In this document: in pieces, positions 35,497 through 45,985 of the stretch
How positions within the stretch are numbered: the stretch's first letter is position 1
How the letters are laid out: each line of letters opens with the position of its first letter
Assembly: GCF_020514235.1 (NCBI RefSeq)
Contig: NZ_VTLB01000002.1
Location: 496,001-560,000, forward strand
Length of the DNA stretch: 64,000 nt
Source: Synechococcus sp. MU1617
GTDB lineage: Bacteria > Cyanobacteriota > Cyanobacteriia > PCC-6307 > Cyanobiaceae
Direction of reading: 5' to 3'
Notes under the pieces: model-generated
Seen by the model: the letters and a program-made list of their open reading frames with translations, nothing else
Told to the model about the DNA's origin: nothing
Databases searched by the model: none
Made by a program: the position numbers and the translations under genes

Positions 35497-36749
35497 TGAA
35501 GATGAATCCGCAAAAGGTGACGGCTCTCGTTAAGCAGGGCTCCAGCAACCTGGTCAACACATCACGCGACTTTCTGCGCCGCTTCGACCCCGGTGCCCCG
35601 CAAGATGCCTCCGATCTCACCATCTACGACGAGTCGATCCTTCAACAGGGTCGTTTCTGGATGCGCACCGTCACCTGGGCCTTGATCGGTAGCACTGTGT
35701 TTGGGGTGGCTTGGCTGGCCTTCGCTCGTACCGAAGAAATTGTCGTGGCCCCCGGCAAACTCGAGCCGATTGGTTCCGTTCAGGACATTCAGATGCCTGT
35801 GGGAGGTGTGGCCGATCAGATCCTTGTGAAGGAGGGTGATCGGGTGAAGGCTGGCCAGGTGTTGATGAAGCTGGACACCGAAGCCAGCGAGGAACTCCGC
35901 AACAGCTTGGAGAAGACGATCAAGCTTAAACAGGAGCAACTGACGCTCAAGGAGGAGGAAAAACGCAACACCATGCAGATGAACCAGGAAGAGGTGCTGA
36001 TGCTGGAGAACAATCTCGCCCTTCAGGCTGAAATTTTGGAGCGTTATGAGCAGTTGCAGGCCGCTGGTGCTTTCTCAGAAGTGCAGTACCTCAAGCAGCA
36101 AAATATCGTTGCTGAAACCCGCGGCAAACTGATGCAGAGCAAGTCGGAACGCCTGCGTCAGATTGCTCTGCTCGATCAACAGATGGCCCAGTTGAAGTCT
36201 GAGCTTGCCGATCTCAATGGACGCTTCGTGGAGAGCAGGGTCACCCTTCGATATCAGCAGCTGCGGTCGCCTGTTGATGGTGTGGTCTTTGATCTCAAGC
36301 CCACCTCCCGTGGCTTTACGGCCCAATCCACCCAGACGGTGATGAAGGTGGTGCCGATGGGTTCGCTCGAAGCGAAAGTAGAGGTGCCGAGCAACAAGAT
36401 CGGTTTCGTGCAGGTGCCAAAGGATTGCCCGGAGGACCGTGATGCCTGCATGTCTGCTGACATCAGCATCGACTCCTTCCCTTCCACTGATTTCGGCGTT
36501 CTCAAGGGCAAAGTGTCCCGTATTGGTTCCGATGCCCTGGAGCCTGACCCTCAGGAGCAGCGTCAGGAACTCAGTTTCCCGGTCACGATTCAGCTGGATG
36601 ATCAACAGCTGAAGCTCAAGACTGGATCGTCTTTGCCCCTGCAGGTGGGCATGAGCCTGACGGCGAACATCAAGCTGCGCAAGGTGTCCTACCTGCAACT
36701 GCTGTTGGGAGAATTCCAGGACAAGGCGAAATCGCTTCAGCGTCTCTGA
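35496..36749 (+). CDS. HlyD-family membrane fusion protein
   Basis: Periplasmic adaptor linking the ABC exporter to a TolC-like pore. 417 residues: cytosolic N-terminus, one membrane helix near residues 49-68 (VTWALIGSTVFGVAWLAFA), a split biotinyl-lipoyl domain (VAPGKLEPIGSVQDIQMPVGG and later LRSPVDGVVFDLKP), a long Glu/Gln-rich coiled coil about 125-250, and a C-terminal beta domain. ATG 35496 overlaps the exporter's stop (TGATGA). The outer-membrane channel and the substrate gene are not in the window. Confidence 0.92.
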   Translation: MKMNPQKVTALVKQGSSNLVNTSRDFLRRFDPGAPQDASDLTIYDESILQQGRFWMRTVTWALIGSTVFGVAWLAFARTEEIVVAPGKLEPIGSVQDIQMPVGGVADQILVKEGDRVKAGQVLMKLDTEASEELRNSLEKTIKLKQEQLTLKEEEKRNTMQMNQEEVLMLENNLALQAEILERYEQLQAAGAFSEVQYLKQQNIVAETRGKLMQSKSERLRQIALLDQQMAQLKSELADLNGRFVESRVTLRYQQLRSPVDGVVFDLKPTSRGFTAQSTQTVMKVVPMGSLEAKVEVPSNKIGFVQVPKDCPEDRDACMSADISIDSFPSTDFGVLKGKVSRIGSDALEPDPQEQRQELSFPVTIQLDDQQLKLKTGSSLPLQVGMSLTANIKLRKVSYLQLLLGEFQDKAKSLQRL

Positions 36750-36753
36750 ATTC

Positions 36754-38004
36754 GTGCGGATTCTTTTCGTTCATCAGAACTTTCCAGGTCAGTACGTCCA
36801 CATCATTCAGCGCCTGGCCCAGCAGGGTCAGCACCAAATGGTGGCTTTGGGCATCAATGCTCTGGATCGCGGGCGTGGAATGCCCGAGAGCCTCAACCAT
36901 TTCCGTTACCGCCTCGATCGCGGCAACACCAAGGGTGTTCATCCCCTGGTGATGGAAACGGAAACCAAGATCATCCGAGCTGAGGGCTGTGCCCGTGCTG
37001 CTGAGCAGCTCAAGGCGAAGGGCTTCACGCCCGATTTGATCTGTGCCCATCCCGGATGGGGTGAACCACTGTTCCTGAAGGCGATCTGGCCCGATGCTCC
37101 ACTGCTTTGCTACCAGGAATTTTTCTACAACGAGTTCGGCTTCGACTCCAACTTCGATCCGGAATTTCAGGACGACGGCAGTTGGCAAGAGCAGGCGAAG
37201 CTCACCATGAAGAACGCCTATCTGCATCTCACTCTCGAGCAGGCCGATTGGAACGTCTCTCCCACCCATTTCCAGGCCAGCAGCTTTCCGGAGCACTGGC
37301 GCCGAAAAATCAGCGTGATTCATGACGGCGTTGATCTTCAGCAGGCCAGTCCCAATCCATCACCGGCTCCGCTGAAGCTGCCTGATGGAACCGTTCTGGA
37401 GAAGGGCCAACCGATCGTCACCTTTGTGAACCGCTGCCTGGAGCCCTACCGGGGCTGCCACACCTTCATCCGAGCCATCCCTGAACTGCAGCGGCTACAC
37501 CCTGAAGCGCGGTTGGTCGTTGTTGGTAAGACCAAGGGAGTGAGCTATGGCGCTGCATGCCCTGATGGCGAATGGAGTGATCGCTTCCTGGCGGAGATCG
37601 AGGGTCAATACGACCCTGGCCGGGTGCATTTCACGGGGGCATTGCCCTACAGCCAGTTCATTTCCTTGCTGCAGCTCAGTTCCTGTCACGTTTATCTCAC
37701 CTATCCCTTCGTGATGAGCTGGAGCCTGCTGGAGGCGATGGGCTGTGGTTGTGCAGTGGTGGGGTCCGACACGGCTCCAGTGCGGGAGGTCATCCGTCAC
37801 GGTCAGAACGGCGTGCTGGTGAATTTCTTTTCGCCCACTGATTTGGCCGCGGCGGTGGTTGAGATGCTCAACGACTCAGAGCGCGCTGCTGCGTTTGGTG
37901 TGGCCGCTCGCGAGACGGTCGAACGCGCTTATGAACTGAATGCCTGTGTCACCCGACAGCTGGCCTTGATGGATCTGGTGGCGAGTCGCAGCATCATGGC
38001 CTGA
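36754..38004 (+). CDS. Glycosyltransferase family 4 at the end of the secretion operon
   Basis: 416 residues starting at GTG 36754, 4 nt after hlyD. The N-terminal domain begins [22 protein letters not shown], the mark of the 'group 3' family 4 N-terminal domain, and has [11 protein letters not shown] near 111; the C-terminal domain has [20 protein letters not shown] near 228 and [20 protein letters not shown] near 325. Its place in the type I secretion operon suggests glycosylation of the exported surface protein, though it could also serve general polysaccharide synthesis. Confidence 0.85.
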   Translation: MRILFVHQNFPGQYVHIIQRLAQQGQHQMVALGINALDRGRGMPESLNHFRYRLDRGNTKGVHPLVMETETKIIRAEGCARAAEQLKAKGFTPDLICAHPGWGEPLFLKAIWPDAPLLCYQEFFYNEFGFDSNFDPEFQDDGSWQEQAKLTMKNAYLHLTLEQADWNVSPTHFQASSFPEHWRRKISVIHDGVDLQQASPNPSPAPLKLPDGTVLEKGQPIVTFVNRCLEPYRGCHTFIRAIPELQRLHPEARLVVVGKTKGVSYGAACPDGEWSDRFLAEIEGQYDPGRVHFTGALPYSQFISLLQLSSCHVYLTYPFVMSWSLLEAMGCGCAVVGSDTAPVREVIRHGQNGVLVNFFSPTDLAAAVVEMLNDSERAAAFGVAARETVERAYELNACVTRQLALMDLVASRSIMA

Positions 38005-38045
38005 GGCCACCCGGCAGACTGAGCTGCTGTACCTGCATCCCGCAC

Positions 38046-39338
38046 GTGAGTCAGCTCCAGAGCCTCAGGGGCATGGTGGATCTGCTGCCCGAGGCGCTTC
38101 AGCATTGGCAGGCGGTGGAGGCCATGGCGCGGGAGCAGTTCCATCGGTCTGGGTTCGGCGAGATCCGGACGCCGCTCCTGGAGACAACGGATCTGTTCTG
38201 CCGTGGCATCGGTGAGGGCACCGATGTGGTGGGGAAGGAGATGTATAGCTTTCAGGATCGGGGCGATCGCTCCTGCACATTGCGGCCGGAAGGCACCGCA
38301 TCCGTGGTGCGTGCTGCCCTCCAACACGGCTTGCTCAGCCAGGGTGCCCAGAAGCTCTGGTATGCGGGGCCGATGTTTCGCTACGAACGTCCCCAGGCGG
38401 GCCGGCAGCGGCAGTTCCACCAGATCGGTGTGGAGTGGCTCGGGGCGGAACGAGCCCGAAGCGATGTAGAGGTGATTGCTTTGGCCTGGGATCTGCTGGC
38501 CAGCCTTGGCGTGGGTGGCTTGCAGCTGGAACTGAACAGCCTCGGTACGTCCGAGGACCGGCACTCCTACCGCAATGCTCTGGTGGCCTGGCTCGAGCAG
38601 CGGTTTGAGGCTCTTGATCCCGATTCCCAGGCACGGCTCAGCACCAATCCGTTGCGCATCCTCGACTCCAAAAACAAAGACACCCAGGCGCTGTTGGTGG
38701 ACGCGCCCACCTTGGCTGATTCACTGTCTGATGCCAGCCGTGAACGTTTTGAAGAGGTGCAGCGAGGTCTGACTGCCCTTGGGATTCCCTTCCGGCTTAA
38801 TCCCCGGTTGGTGCGTGGCTTGGACTACTACAGCCACACGGCCTTTGAGATCACCAGTGATCAACTGGGGGCCCAGGCCACCGTGTGCGGTGGTGGTCGT
38901 TACGACGGCCTGATCGGCCAGTTGGGCGGCCCCCAGACCCCAGCTATCGGTTGGGCTCTCGGCATGGAACGGTTGTTGCTGGTGTTGGAAGCCGCTGCGC
39001 AGGCGGATCCTCAGGGTGTCGCTGCCCGGCTAACGGCGACGGCTGCACCTCAGGTTTACCTGGTGAACCGGGGTGGGGAGGCCGAGCGTGTCGCCTTGGC
39101 CTTGGCACGGGATCTGCGGGCCGTTGGGCTGCGGGTGGAGTTGGATGCGTCGGGTTCGGCTTTCGGTAAGCAGTTCAAGCGGGCCGATCGCAGCGGTGCT
39201 CAATGGGCGTTGGTGCTCGGCGATGAGGAGGCTGAGCGTGGGGAGGTGCGTCTGAAGTCGTTGAATCAGCAGGCTGAAGAATGCACCGTTGCGATCGCGC
39301 CAGTGTCCGCGATTGTGGAGAGACTGCTCACCCCCTGA
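38046..39338 (+). CDS. hisS: Histidyl-tRNA synthetase
   Basis: Charges tRNA-His. 430 residues from GTG 38046. Class II synthetase motif 1 region [14 protein letters not shown] at the N-terminus, motif 2 [21 protein letters not shown] near 113, the histidine-specific [15 protein letters not shown] near 257, motif 3 [13 protein letters not shown] near 300, and an anticodon-binding C-terminal domain. The Uxs gene begins 2 nt after the stop. Confidence 0.96.
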   Translation: MSQLQSLRGMVDLLPEALQHWQAVEAMAREQFHRSGFGEIRTPLLETTDLFCRGIGEGTDVVGKEMYSFQDRGDRSCTLRPEGTASVVRAALQHGLLSQGAQKLWYAGPMFRYERPQAGRQRQFHQIGVEWLGAERARSDVEVIALAWDLLASLGVGGLQLELNSLGTSEDRHSYRNALVAWLEQRFEALDPDSQARLSTNPLRILDSKNKDTQALLVDAPTLADSLSDASRERFEEVQRGLTALGIPFRLNPRLVRGLDYYSHTAFEITSDQLGAQATVCGGGRYDGLIGQLGGPQTPAIGWALGMERLLLVLEAAAQADPQGVAARLTATAAPQVYLVNRGGEAERVALALARDLRAVGLRVELDASGSAFGKQFKRADRSGAQWALVLGDEEAERGEVRLKSLNQQAEECTVAIAPVSAIVERLLTP

Positions 39339-39340
39339 GG

Positions 39341-40291
39341 ATGCAGATCCACCTCGTCACTGGCGGTGCCGGTTTCCTTGGCTCCCATTTGATCGACCGT
39401 CTGATGGAGGCCGGCGATGAGGTGATCTGTCTCGATAACTACTTCACCGGTCGTAAGTGCAACATCGAGCGCTGGATTGGCCATCCCCGTTTCGAACTCA
39501 TCCGCCACGACGTCACTGAACCGATCAAGCTCGAGGTGGATCGGATCTGGCATCTGGCATGTCCCGCCTCGCCGATTCATTACCAGTTCAATCCGGTTAA
39601 GACGGCCAAGACCAGCTTCCTCGGCACTTACAACATGCTGGGCCTGGCCCGGCGGGTGGGGGCCCGTTTGCTGCTGGCCAGCACCAGCGAGGTCTACGGC
39701 GACCCTGAGGTGCATCCCCAGCCTGAGAGTTACTGGGGCTCTGTGAATCCGATCGGTGTGCGCAGTTGTTACGACGAGGGCAAGCGCATCGCTGAAACAC
39801 TCTGTTTTGACTATCAGCGCATGAACGGTGTTGAGGTGAGGGTGGCGCGCATCTTCAACACCTACGGCCCGCGGATGCTCCTCGACGACGGTCGGGTGGT
39901 GAGCAATTTCATCGTTCAGGCCCTGCGGGGCGAACCGCTGACGCTGTACGGCGATGGCAGCCAAACCCGTTCGTTCTGTTACGTCAGTGATCTGGTCGAG
40001 GGCTTGATTCGCCTGATGAACGGTTCCGAGATGGGGCCGATCAACCTTGGCAATCCCGAGGAATTCACGATCCGACAGCTTGCGGAGCTGGTGCGGATGC
40101 AAATCAACCCGGAGCTGCCGTTGGTGGAGAAACCCTTGCCGGAAGACGACCCACAGCAGCGCCAGCCAGCGATTGACCTTGCTCGTCAGCAGCTGGATTG
40201 GCAGCCGACTGTGTCACTGGAGCAGGGCCTGGCTCCCACCATCGACTCCTTCCGTAATCTCCTTGGACTTGCCCAAGGCCGCAGGACGTGA
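39341..40291 (+). CDS. UDP-glucuronate decarboxylase (UDP-xylose synthase)
   Basis: Converts UDP-glucuronate to UDP-xylose. 316 residues from ATG 39341 (the frame is open earlier inside hisS). NAD loop [36 protein letters not shown] near 36, [14 protein letters not shown] near 115 and Tyr-xxx-Lys in [17 protein letters not shown] near 143 are all characteristic of Uxs rather than GalE. GTGA overlap with ugd downstream places two consecutive steps in one operon in reverse metabolic order. Confidence 0.93.
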   Translation: MQIHLVTGGAGFLGSHLIDRLMEAGDEVICLDNYFTGRKCNIERWIGHPRFELIRHDVTEPIKLEVDRIWHLACPASPIHYQFNPVKTAKTSFLGTYNMLGLARRVGARLLLASTSEVYGDPEVHPQPESYWGSVNPIGVRSCYDEGKRIAETLCFDYQRMNGVEVRVARIFNTYGPRMLLDDGRVVSNFIVQALRGEPLTLYGDGSQTRSFCYVSDLVEGLIRLMNGSEMGPINLGNPEEFTIRQLAELVRMQINPELPLVEKPLPEDDPQQRQPAIDLARQQLDWQPTVSLEQGLAPTIDSFRNLLGLAQGRRT

Positions 40292-41691
40292 CCATTCAAC
40301 GGATCTGCTGCATCGGTGCGGGGTATGTGGGTGGCCCGACCATGGCGGTGATCGCTGACCGCTGCCCGCAGGTTCAAGTGCAGGTGGTGGACATCAATCA
40401 AGCGCGCATCGACGCCTGGAATGATCCCGATCTCAGCAAGTTGCCGGTGTATGAACCGGGGCTCGATCGCGTTGTGGAACGGGCGCGGGGGCGCAACCTG
40501 CATTTCTCCACTGATGTGGCGGCTTCGATTGCCGCTGCAGACATGGTGTTCATTTCGGTGAACACGCCCACCAAGACCAAGGGACTGGGAGCTGGACAGG
40601 CAAGTGATCTCCGCTGGGTGGAAGCCTGTGCCCGTGAGGTGGCTCAGGCGGCCACTGGTCACACGATCGTGGTGGAAAAAAGCACCCTGCCTGTGCGCAC
40701 AGCTGCGGCAATCAAAACCATCCTGGAAGCCGCCAGTGAGGGAGAGGAGCAGCGCACGTTCTCGGTGCTTTCCAATCCCGAGTTTCTGGCGGAGGGAACG
40801 GCCATCCGTGATCTGGAGGCTCCGGATCGCGTGCTGATCGGTGGCGATGATCCTGACTCCATTGATGCTCTCGCTGCCATTTACGCCCATTGGGTTTCGC
40901 AGCAGCAGATCTTGCGCACCAACCTCTGGAGTAGCGAGCTCTCCAAGCTCACCGCCAATGCCTTTCTGGCGCAGCGGATCAGTTCGATCAATTCGATCGC
41001 GGCGTTCTGTGAGGCCAGCGGGGCGGACGTGCGCGAAGTGGCCCGGGCCATTGGCACTGACAGTCGGATCGGTCCGAAGTTTCTTAATGCCGGCCCAGGT
41101 TTTGGGGGCAGCTGTTTTCAGAAGGACATTCTCAATCTGGTGTATCTCTGCCGCCATTTCGGGCTGCCGGAGGTGGCGGACTACTGGGAGAGTGTGGTTG
41201 CTCTAAACACCTGGCAACAGCACCGTATTGCCCGCTTGGTGGTGGAAAAACTCTTCGGCACCGTGACCGGAAAGCGATTGGCGATTCTTGGTTTTGCCTT
41301 CAAAGCCGATACCAACGACACCCGTGAAGCGCCGGCTATTCGCATTTGCCGCGACTTACTGGAAGAAGGCGCTCAGCTGGCCATTCACGATCCCAAGGTC
41401 GCGGCCCATCAGATGGCTCGTGACCTTCAACAGGAGCCAGCATTCCAGGCTGAAGCTCTCAGTGGAACCGGTTGTTGGGCGCAAGTAAGAAGTATTGAGG
41501 ATGCCGTTGAGGGGGCTGATGCCGTTCTGGTGCTTACCGAATGGAAGGAGTACTGCAATCTGAATTGGATGTCTCTTGCTCGTCGGATGCGAAAGCCGGC
41601 ATGGGTTTTTGATTCGAGGGCTGTAGCCGATCCTGAAAAGGTCAGAGCAGCGGGCCTCACCCTCTGGCGCGTCGGGGATGGAGAGGGTTGA
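40288..41691 (+). CDS. ugd: UDP-glucose 6-dehydrogenase
   Basis: Oxidises UDP-glucose to UDP-glucuronate with two NAD+. 467 residues from GTG 40288, longer than short bacterial Ugd and closer to the eukaryote-like class. NAD loop [20 protein letters not shown] at the N-terminus, FISVNTPTK near 89, [12 protein letters not shown] near 129, catalytic Cys in [16 protein letters not shown] near 270 and [15 protein letters not shown] near 337. Product feeds the decarboxylase before it and the epimerase after it. Confidence 0.95.
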   Translation: MTIQRICCIGAGYVGGPTMAVIADRCPQVQVQVVDINQARIDAWNDPDLSKLPVYEPGLDRVVERARGRNLHFSTDVAASIAAADMVFISVNTPTKTKGLGAGQASDLRWVEACAREVAQAATGHTIVVEKSTLPVRTAAAIKTILEAASEGEEQRTFSVLSNPEFLAEGTAIRDLEAPDRVLIGGDDPDSIDALAAIYAHWVSQQQILRTNLWSSELSKLTANAFLAQRISSINSIAAFCEASGADVREVARAIGTDSRIGPKFLNAGPGFGGSCFQKDILNLVYLCRHFGLPEVADYWESVVALNTWQQHRIARLVVEKLFGTVTGKRLAILGFAFKADTNDTREAPAIRICRDLLEEGAQLAIHDPKVAAHQMARDLQQEPAFQAEALSGTGCWAQVRSIEDAVEGADAVLVLTEWKEYCNLNWMSLARRMRKPAWVFDSRAVADPEKVRAAGLTLWRVGDGEG

Positions 41692-42713
41692 TGGCGCGGA
41701 CGGTTCTGGTCACCGGCGCCGCCGGTTTCATCGGTGCAGCCTTGTCGATACGACTGCTGCAGCGTGGTGATCGAGTTGTTGGTCTCGATAATCTGAACGA
41801 CTACTACGATCCCAATCTCAAACAAGCGAGGCTGCGTCAGATCGAAGCGGTGGCTCCGGCTGGAGCTTGGCGGTTTGAGCGCATGGCTTTGGAAGATGTT
41901 GAAGCATTGAATGCACTGTTTTCTGCAGAACAGCCCCAAGTGGTGGTGAATCTGGCTGCTCAGGCCGGTGTCCGTTACTCCTTGGAGAACCCTGCGGCTT
42001 ACATCCAGAGCAATCTGGTGGGCTTTGGGAATGTGCTGGAAGGCTGTCGCCATTACGGCACAGAAAACCTTGTCTATGCCTCCAGCAGTTCGGTCTACGG
42101 CGGCAACCGCAACCTGCCCTTTCATGAGGGTCAGCCGGTGAACCACCCGGTGAGTCTCTATGCCGCGAGTAAAAAGGCCAACGAGCTGATGGCCCATACC
42201 TACAGCCATCTTTATGGTTTGCCAGCCACGGGATTGCGCTTTTTCACGGTGTATGGCCCCTGGGGGCGACCCGACATGGCCCCGATGTTGTTTGCGCGAG
42301 CGATTTTGGCTGGTGAGCCGATCAAGGTGTTCAATCACGGCAAGATGCAGCGCGACTTCACTTACATCGACGACATTGTTGAGGGCGTCATCCGTTGCTG
42401 CGACAAACCAGCGATGGCTAATCCTGAGTTTGATCCGCTTCACCCGGACCCCGCTACGGCTGCGGCACCCCATCGGGTATTCAACATCGGGAATAGTCAG
42501 CCGACGGAACTACTGCGTTTCATCGAGGTGATGGAGAAGGCGCTGGGACGTGAAGCAGTCAAAGACTTTCAGCCAATGCAGCCTGGTGATGTGGTGGCGA
42601 CGGCAGCTGATACCCAGGCTTTGGAGGAGTGGATAGGATTTCGGCCTTCAACAAAGATTGAGAACGGAATAAGATTCTTCGCCGACTGGTATCAAGACTT
42701 CTACAATCACTAA
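41691..42713 (+). CDS. NAD-dependent epimerase, probably UDP-glucuronate 4-epimerase
   Basis: Likely makes UDP-galacturonate. 340 residues from ATG 41691, overlapping the ugd stop. TGAAGFIGAALSIRLLQRGD at the N-terminus, DNLNDYYDPNLKQARL near 35 and SLYAASKKANELMAHTYSHLY near 155 are typical of the LpsL/CapI family; FFTVYGPWGRPDMAP near 184 also fits. Base composition drifts toward AT near its 3' end, at the edge of the AT-rich island that follows. Confidence 0.88.
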   Translation: MARTVLVTGAAGFIGAALSIRLLQRGDRVVGLDNLNDYYDPNLKQARLRQIEAVAPAGAWRFERMALEDVEALNALFSAEQPQVVVNLAAQAGVRYSLENPAAYIQSNLVGFGNVLEGCRHYGTENLVYASSSSVYGGNRNLPFHEGQPVNHPVSLYAASKKANELMAHTYSHLYGLPATGLRFFTVYGPWGRPDMAPMLFARAILAGEPIKVFNHGKMQRDFTYIDDIVEGVIRCCDKPAMANPEFDPLHPDPATAAAPHRVFNIGNSQPTELLRFIEVMEKALGREAVKDFQPMQPGDVVATAADTQALEEWIGFRPSTKIENGIRFFADWYQDFYNH

Positions 42714-42724
42714 ATAATTAACCA

Positions 42725-43879
42725 ATGAATTTTCTATTTATATCTTCGACTTCAAGAAGTAATATTGCACTTGATCCATCGGTTTTGTACCGATGTATCC
42801 ATCCGGCTCGATTTGTAAATTCTCACCCTGGTTGGAAAGCTTGCGTTACGTCTCTGAATAATTTTATAAGTGAATTTGAAGAATTTCGAAGTACAGGGGT
42901 TAGAAGTGACTTGATTGCCTACGCCTTCTCCTGTAAAAAAATTATTTTTCATCGACCCATTTTCTCGATATCTCTTGCCTTTGCTTTAGAGACAATCAAA
43001 AATCTCGGCATCGATACGGCAGCTGATTATGATGATTATGTATTCTCTGTTGAGAATTATATGTTCACATCTGCGCACGAAAAAATTAAGAGCATTACGG
43101 ACGAAAAAAAATTAATAACCAGTATTTCAAAGTTTGAGGAGTGTCTGGATTTATTTTCTTCCTTTACCGTCTCCACCCCGCAATTGGCTGACAAGCTTAG
43201 GGAGACTTATTCAGGTAGAAATCCAATCAGTGTTCTTAGGATCCCTAATGTTCCTCCAATGGCTTGGATTGAGATGGCTGAGATAAACTATCATTCATAC
43301 ATGATGCAAAGAAATCCTTACTCTTATGTCTCCAGAAATAAAACTGTCGGCTATTTTGGAGGAACAGCTTCACACAGTCAAGATTTCAATATAGCGAAAC
43401 AATCAATCATCCAATTTTTGAGATTGAACCCATCTCACAATTTTTTATATTGTAGTGTCGCGTTTAATGATTTTGCAAATGAGTGCATTCAAGTTGCCAA
43501 TCAAATTCATTCATTTAGGCCCGTTTGTTATAATGAAATGGTCTCAATTTACGACAAAGTAGGCGTCTGCATAGCTCCCTTGAAATACTCCGAGTTTAAT
43601 AAATGTAAAAGTTCTCTCAAATTTTTTGAGGCAGCACTTTTTGGTAAACCCGTCGTAGCATCTTTTAATCCTTCTATTATTGAACGCTATGAGCAGTCAT
43701 CCTTGCTATTCTCGGTTACAGAAGAAGCCTCTTTTTTAACTCAGATAACGAATGCATTCTCGTTTATGCATGATTCAACGAACAAATATATCAATGCCTG
43801 GAGAGCTGCAATTGATCTTATAACAAACGAAATTGAGTTGGCACATAAGTCTATCATTGATTTTATGGAGCAAGTATGA
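42725..43879 (+). CDS. Putative GT-B glycosyltransferase in an AT-rich island
   Basis: 384 residues, strongly AT-rich. There is no close family match, but the C-terminal half has the glycosyltransferase layout: KTVGYFGGTASHSQDF near 209 as the inter-domain start of the nucleotide-binding half, then CIAPLKYSEFNKCKSSLKFFEAALFGKPVVAS near 283-315, matching the 'K..EaaLfGkPVVas' donor loop of CgeB/GT4-like proteins. The N-terminal half is divergent. Coupled by ATGA overlap to the next gene. Confidence 0.68.
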   Translation: MNFLFISSTSRSNIALDPSVLYRCIHPARFVNSHPGWKACVTSLNNFISEFEEFRSTGVRSDLIAYAFSCKKIIFHRPIFSISLAFALETIKNLGIDTAADYDDYVFSVENYMFTSAHEKIKSITDEKKLITSISKFEECLDLFSSFTVSTPQLADKLRETYSGRNPISVLRIPNVPPMAWIEMAEINYHSYMMQRNPYSYVSRNKTVGYFGGTASHSQDFNIAKQSIIQFLRLNPSHNFLYCSVAFNDFANECIQVANQIHSFRPVCYNEMVSIYDKVGVCIAPLKYSEFNKCKSSLKFFEAALFGKPVVASFNPSIIERYEQSSLLFSVTEEASFLTQITNAFSFMHDSTNKYINAWRAAIDLITNEIELAHKSIIDFMEQV

Positions 43880-45723
43880 AGAAGACTCTGCTATATTTCC
43901 CTCCGTATTTTTTTAGAGATAGCTATAATGAATATGGTTGGATCATAAAGAAAATTGTTGACTATCTTTCCTCGGAAAATTGTCCGCACATTCATCAATA
44001 TAAAATTTTCTGCTCTAAATTTCAAAGAGAATTCATTCTTGAGGGAAATTCAAAATTAAACCCTGGCAGCTTTGTTGATGTAGAAGATGATGGTGGTGTT
44101 TTCAAGCTTATGAGGGAAATATGCTTTAAAAAATATAACCTTAAGCAGGCAAAACTTATTACTAATTTTCAGCTTGGCCAAGATAATAGCAAAAAGCTAA
44201 TACTTTTAAAGTCATACCAACATATTATCTTAGAAAGTCTATACGATGCGTATCCTTTTGATGTAATTGCTACATGGGGAAATAATTTTCATATGAAGCA
44301 CTGGGCTAAAGCCAAGACTATAAATACTTTGTTCGTTGAACTTGGATATTTAAGATCACCATCGTTGCCTTCCTTGATTATTGATGAAAATGGCGTCAAT
44401 TCCGAAAGTTCATTGTCACTCCTCCGTGAAGCTGATTTTGATAAAGTTCCCATTGTTCCATTTGAACTAATATCGCAAAGTATTTTCGAAAATCATCGTG
44501 GAAAATTAAAAGTCCACGAAAAATCATTAAAAACATTCAACGGTTGTTCTCAATTTGATTGCACATGGCTACCAAGTAAAAATGATCAACTTCTTGACGA
44601 ATTAAATGATGAGACTCCTTGTGTTTGTATTTATTTGCAGTTAGCAGATGACACTCAAGTTTTGGGAGGCAGTGGCTTCACTTCAATGCTTCAATATGTA
44701 CGGTTTATCATTAATTATATTCAATCAAACTGGCCTAAAGGTACTCAAGTTTATTTACGATACCATCCTGCAGCTTTAGGTTCATCTGCAAGAGCTATTA
44801 ATGCTTTTGATGCTTTGGAGGTTGCACAATATATTAAAATGTATTCAAACGTCCATATGATGGAAGCATCATGGATGGATGCATCCATGAATTGTGATGC
44901 TATTTTCGGCATTAACTCTTCTTCCTTATTTGAGAGTTGGTTATTTAATCCGCGTATAAAGCTATATATTTCTGGCTTCGCTGGTTGGTATCCTTGTAAA
45001 GATTTAAGATTAAAGTATCGGTCTGAAAATTATATTCTGCCATTTGTATCTCAATGCAATCCAAATATATTGAAAAAGATTTCATTGTTGACTGTTAGTG
45101 GTTACCTCAAAAAGTGGGATAACACTGGAAAGTCTTTGATTAATTTAATTGAATATTCTTCATTATTTGCGGTTAAATCCCTGAACTTGCATCCTTTTTC
45201 CTACGCACCAGTCCACCCTTATGCAACTTTAGATCGATCACCAATGTATGCAGCTAAATCAATACTGGCGGCTGCAGTTCAATCATTTGGGTTAAAACTG
45301 TCAGTCAAAGACATAGAATTATGGTTGACTTGGATGTCTAAAATGACTCAACCTTTTAATTATTTTACCTCAACTTTTTCGCTCTTGGAACTACTTGTAG
45401 GCGAAGAGAATGTAATTAATTGCGAAAATTTATCTATTCGCGAATTTGTATCTGAAAACAAAGCCAGTTTTGCTATCAATTTTGAGAAAGAATCTTTGCC
45501 TGATATGACTTTTCTTGATGTTTTTGTGTTCGATGAGATGGATAGTTTGTTGCTAGGTAGAGCTGATATTCGGTATAGTGAAAAATCTAGCAACATAATT
45601 GAGATTCAATTTGTGCTTCATCAGAATAATTATATAGAGACTCTTCGAGACTACTCATTTGTCTTTCTTTCAAGGTCCCATATTGGCAAGAACTATCTTT
45701 GTAAATGCAGGCATCAGTTTTAG
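43876..45723 (+). CDS. Capsule-polysaccharide-like glycosyltransferase (KpsS/KpsC-related)
   Basis: 615 residues, AT-rich. The middle of the protein resembles the PF05159-type capsule synthesis fold: CIYLQLADDTQVLGGSGF near 252, VYLRYHPAA near 292, and DAIFGINSSSLFESWLF near 340 (acceptor/donor loop with N-S-S and Glu), then a glycine-aromatic FAGWYP. Proteins of this class include the beta-KDO transferases that make the capsule lipid linker, which would fit the complete KDO gene set nearby. Assignment rests on motif resemblance only. The C-terminal 180 residues are not recognised. Confidence 0.5.
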   Translation: MKKTLLYFPPYFFRDSYNEYGWIIKKIVDYLSSENCPHIHQYKIFCSKFQREFILEGNSKLNPGSFVDVEDDGGVFKLMREICFKKYNLKQAKLITNFQLGQDNSKKLILLKSYQHIILESLYDAYPFDVIATWGNNFHMKHWAKAKTINTLFVELGYLRSPSLPSLIIDENGVNSESSLSLLREADFDKVPIVPFELISQSIFENHRGKLKVHEKSLKTFNGCSQFDCTWLPSKNDQLLDELNDETPCVCIYLQLADDTQVLGGSGFTSMLQYVRFIINYIQSNWPKGTQVYLRYHPAALGSSARAINAFDALEVAQYIKMYSNVHMMEASWMDASMNCDAIFGINSSSLFESWLFNPRIKLYISGFAGWYPCKDLRLKYRSENYILPFVSQCNPNILKKISLLTVSGYLKKWDNTGKSLINLIEYSSLFAVKSLNLHPFSYAPVHPYATLDRSPMYAAKSILAAAVQSFGLKLSVKDIELWLTWMSKMTQPFNYFTSTFSLLELLVGEENVINCENLSIREFVSENKASFAINFEKESLPDMTFLDVFVFDEMDSLLLGRADIRYSEKSSNIIEIQFVLHQNNYIETLRDYSFVFLSRSHIGKNYLCKCRHQF

Positions 45724-45985
45724 CATGATGGTTTTGAAATCCTAGAAATTCATTCTTGTTTTTCCGGCTTAACAAACTTCTAGCAAAAGGTTTGATTTTT
45801 GTCTTTATGTACTAGTACCGCTCTCTGCAGAGGCTTTTACATGAGAAGTATGCGTTTTTCATGATTTCCATTTCTCGCTTAGTCATAGCTTGCTGTTTTG
45901 TTCCACGAATGTGCGACCTTTGTCGCCTTGTCGTGTCTTCTATTGTGCTATTATCTAATTATAGGAGATTTTGTGCTAAAAATCT
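45724..45985. other. AT-rich intergenic stretch before a sulfotransferase
   Basis: 262 nt without a convincing gene. It holds a 10-bp palindrome CTCTGCAGAG in the middle, and near its end a possible promoter (TTGTCG at 45928-45933 and TTATCT at 45951-45956, 17 nt apart) followed by AGGAG at 45963-45967. The promoter is a weak call. Confidence 0.3.

Noticed and set aside
38264-38275. GCGATCGC (HIP1-type) octamer, seen also near 39291 and 51965
   Set aside because: Only scattered copies were noticed, without the enrichment seen in freshwater cyanobacteria.
41427-42473. 348-codon open frame on the minus strand
   Set aside because: Antisense to ugd and the epimerase, both with clear signatures.
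44875-44888. Perfect 14-bp palindrome ATGGATGCATCCAT
   Set aside because: Lies inside a coding sequence, overlaps a local ATGGATG reiteration, and has no partner copy; probably fortuitous.
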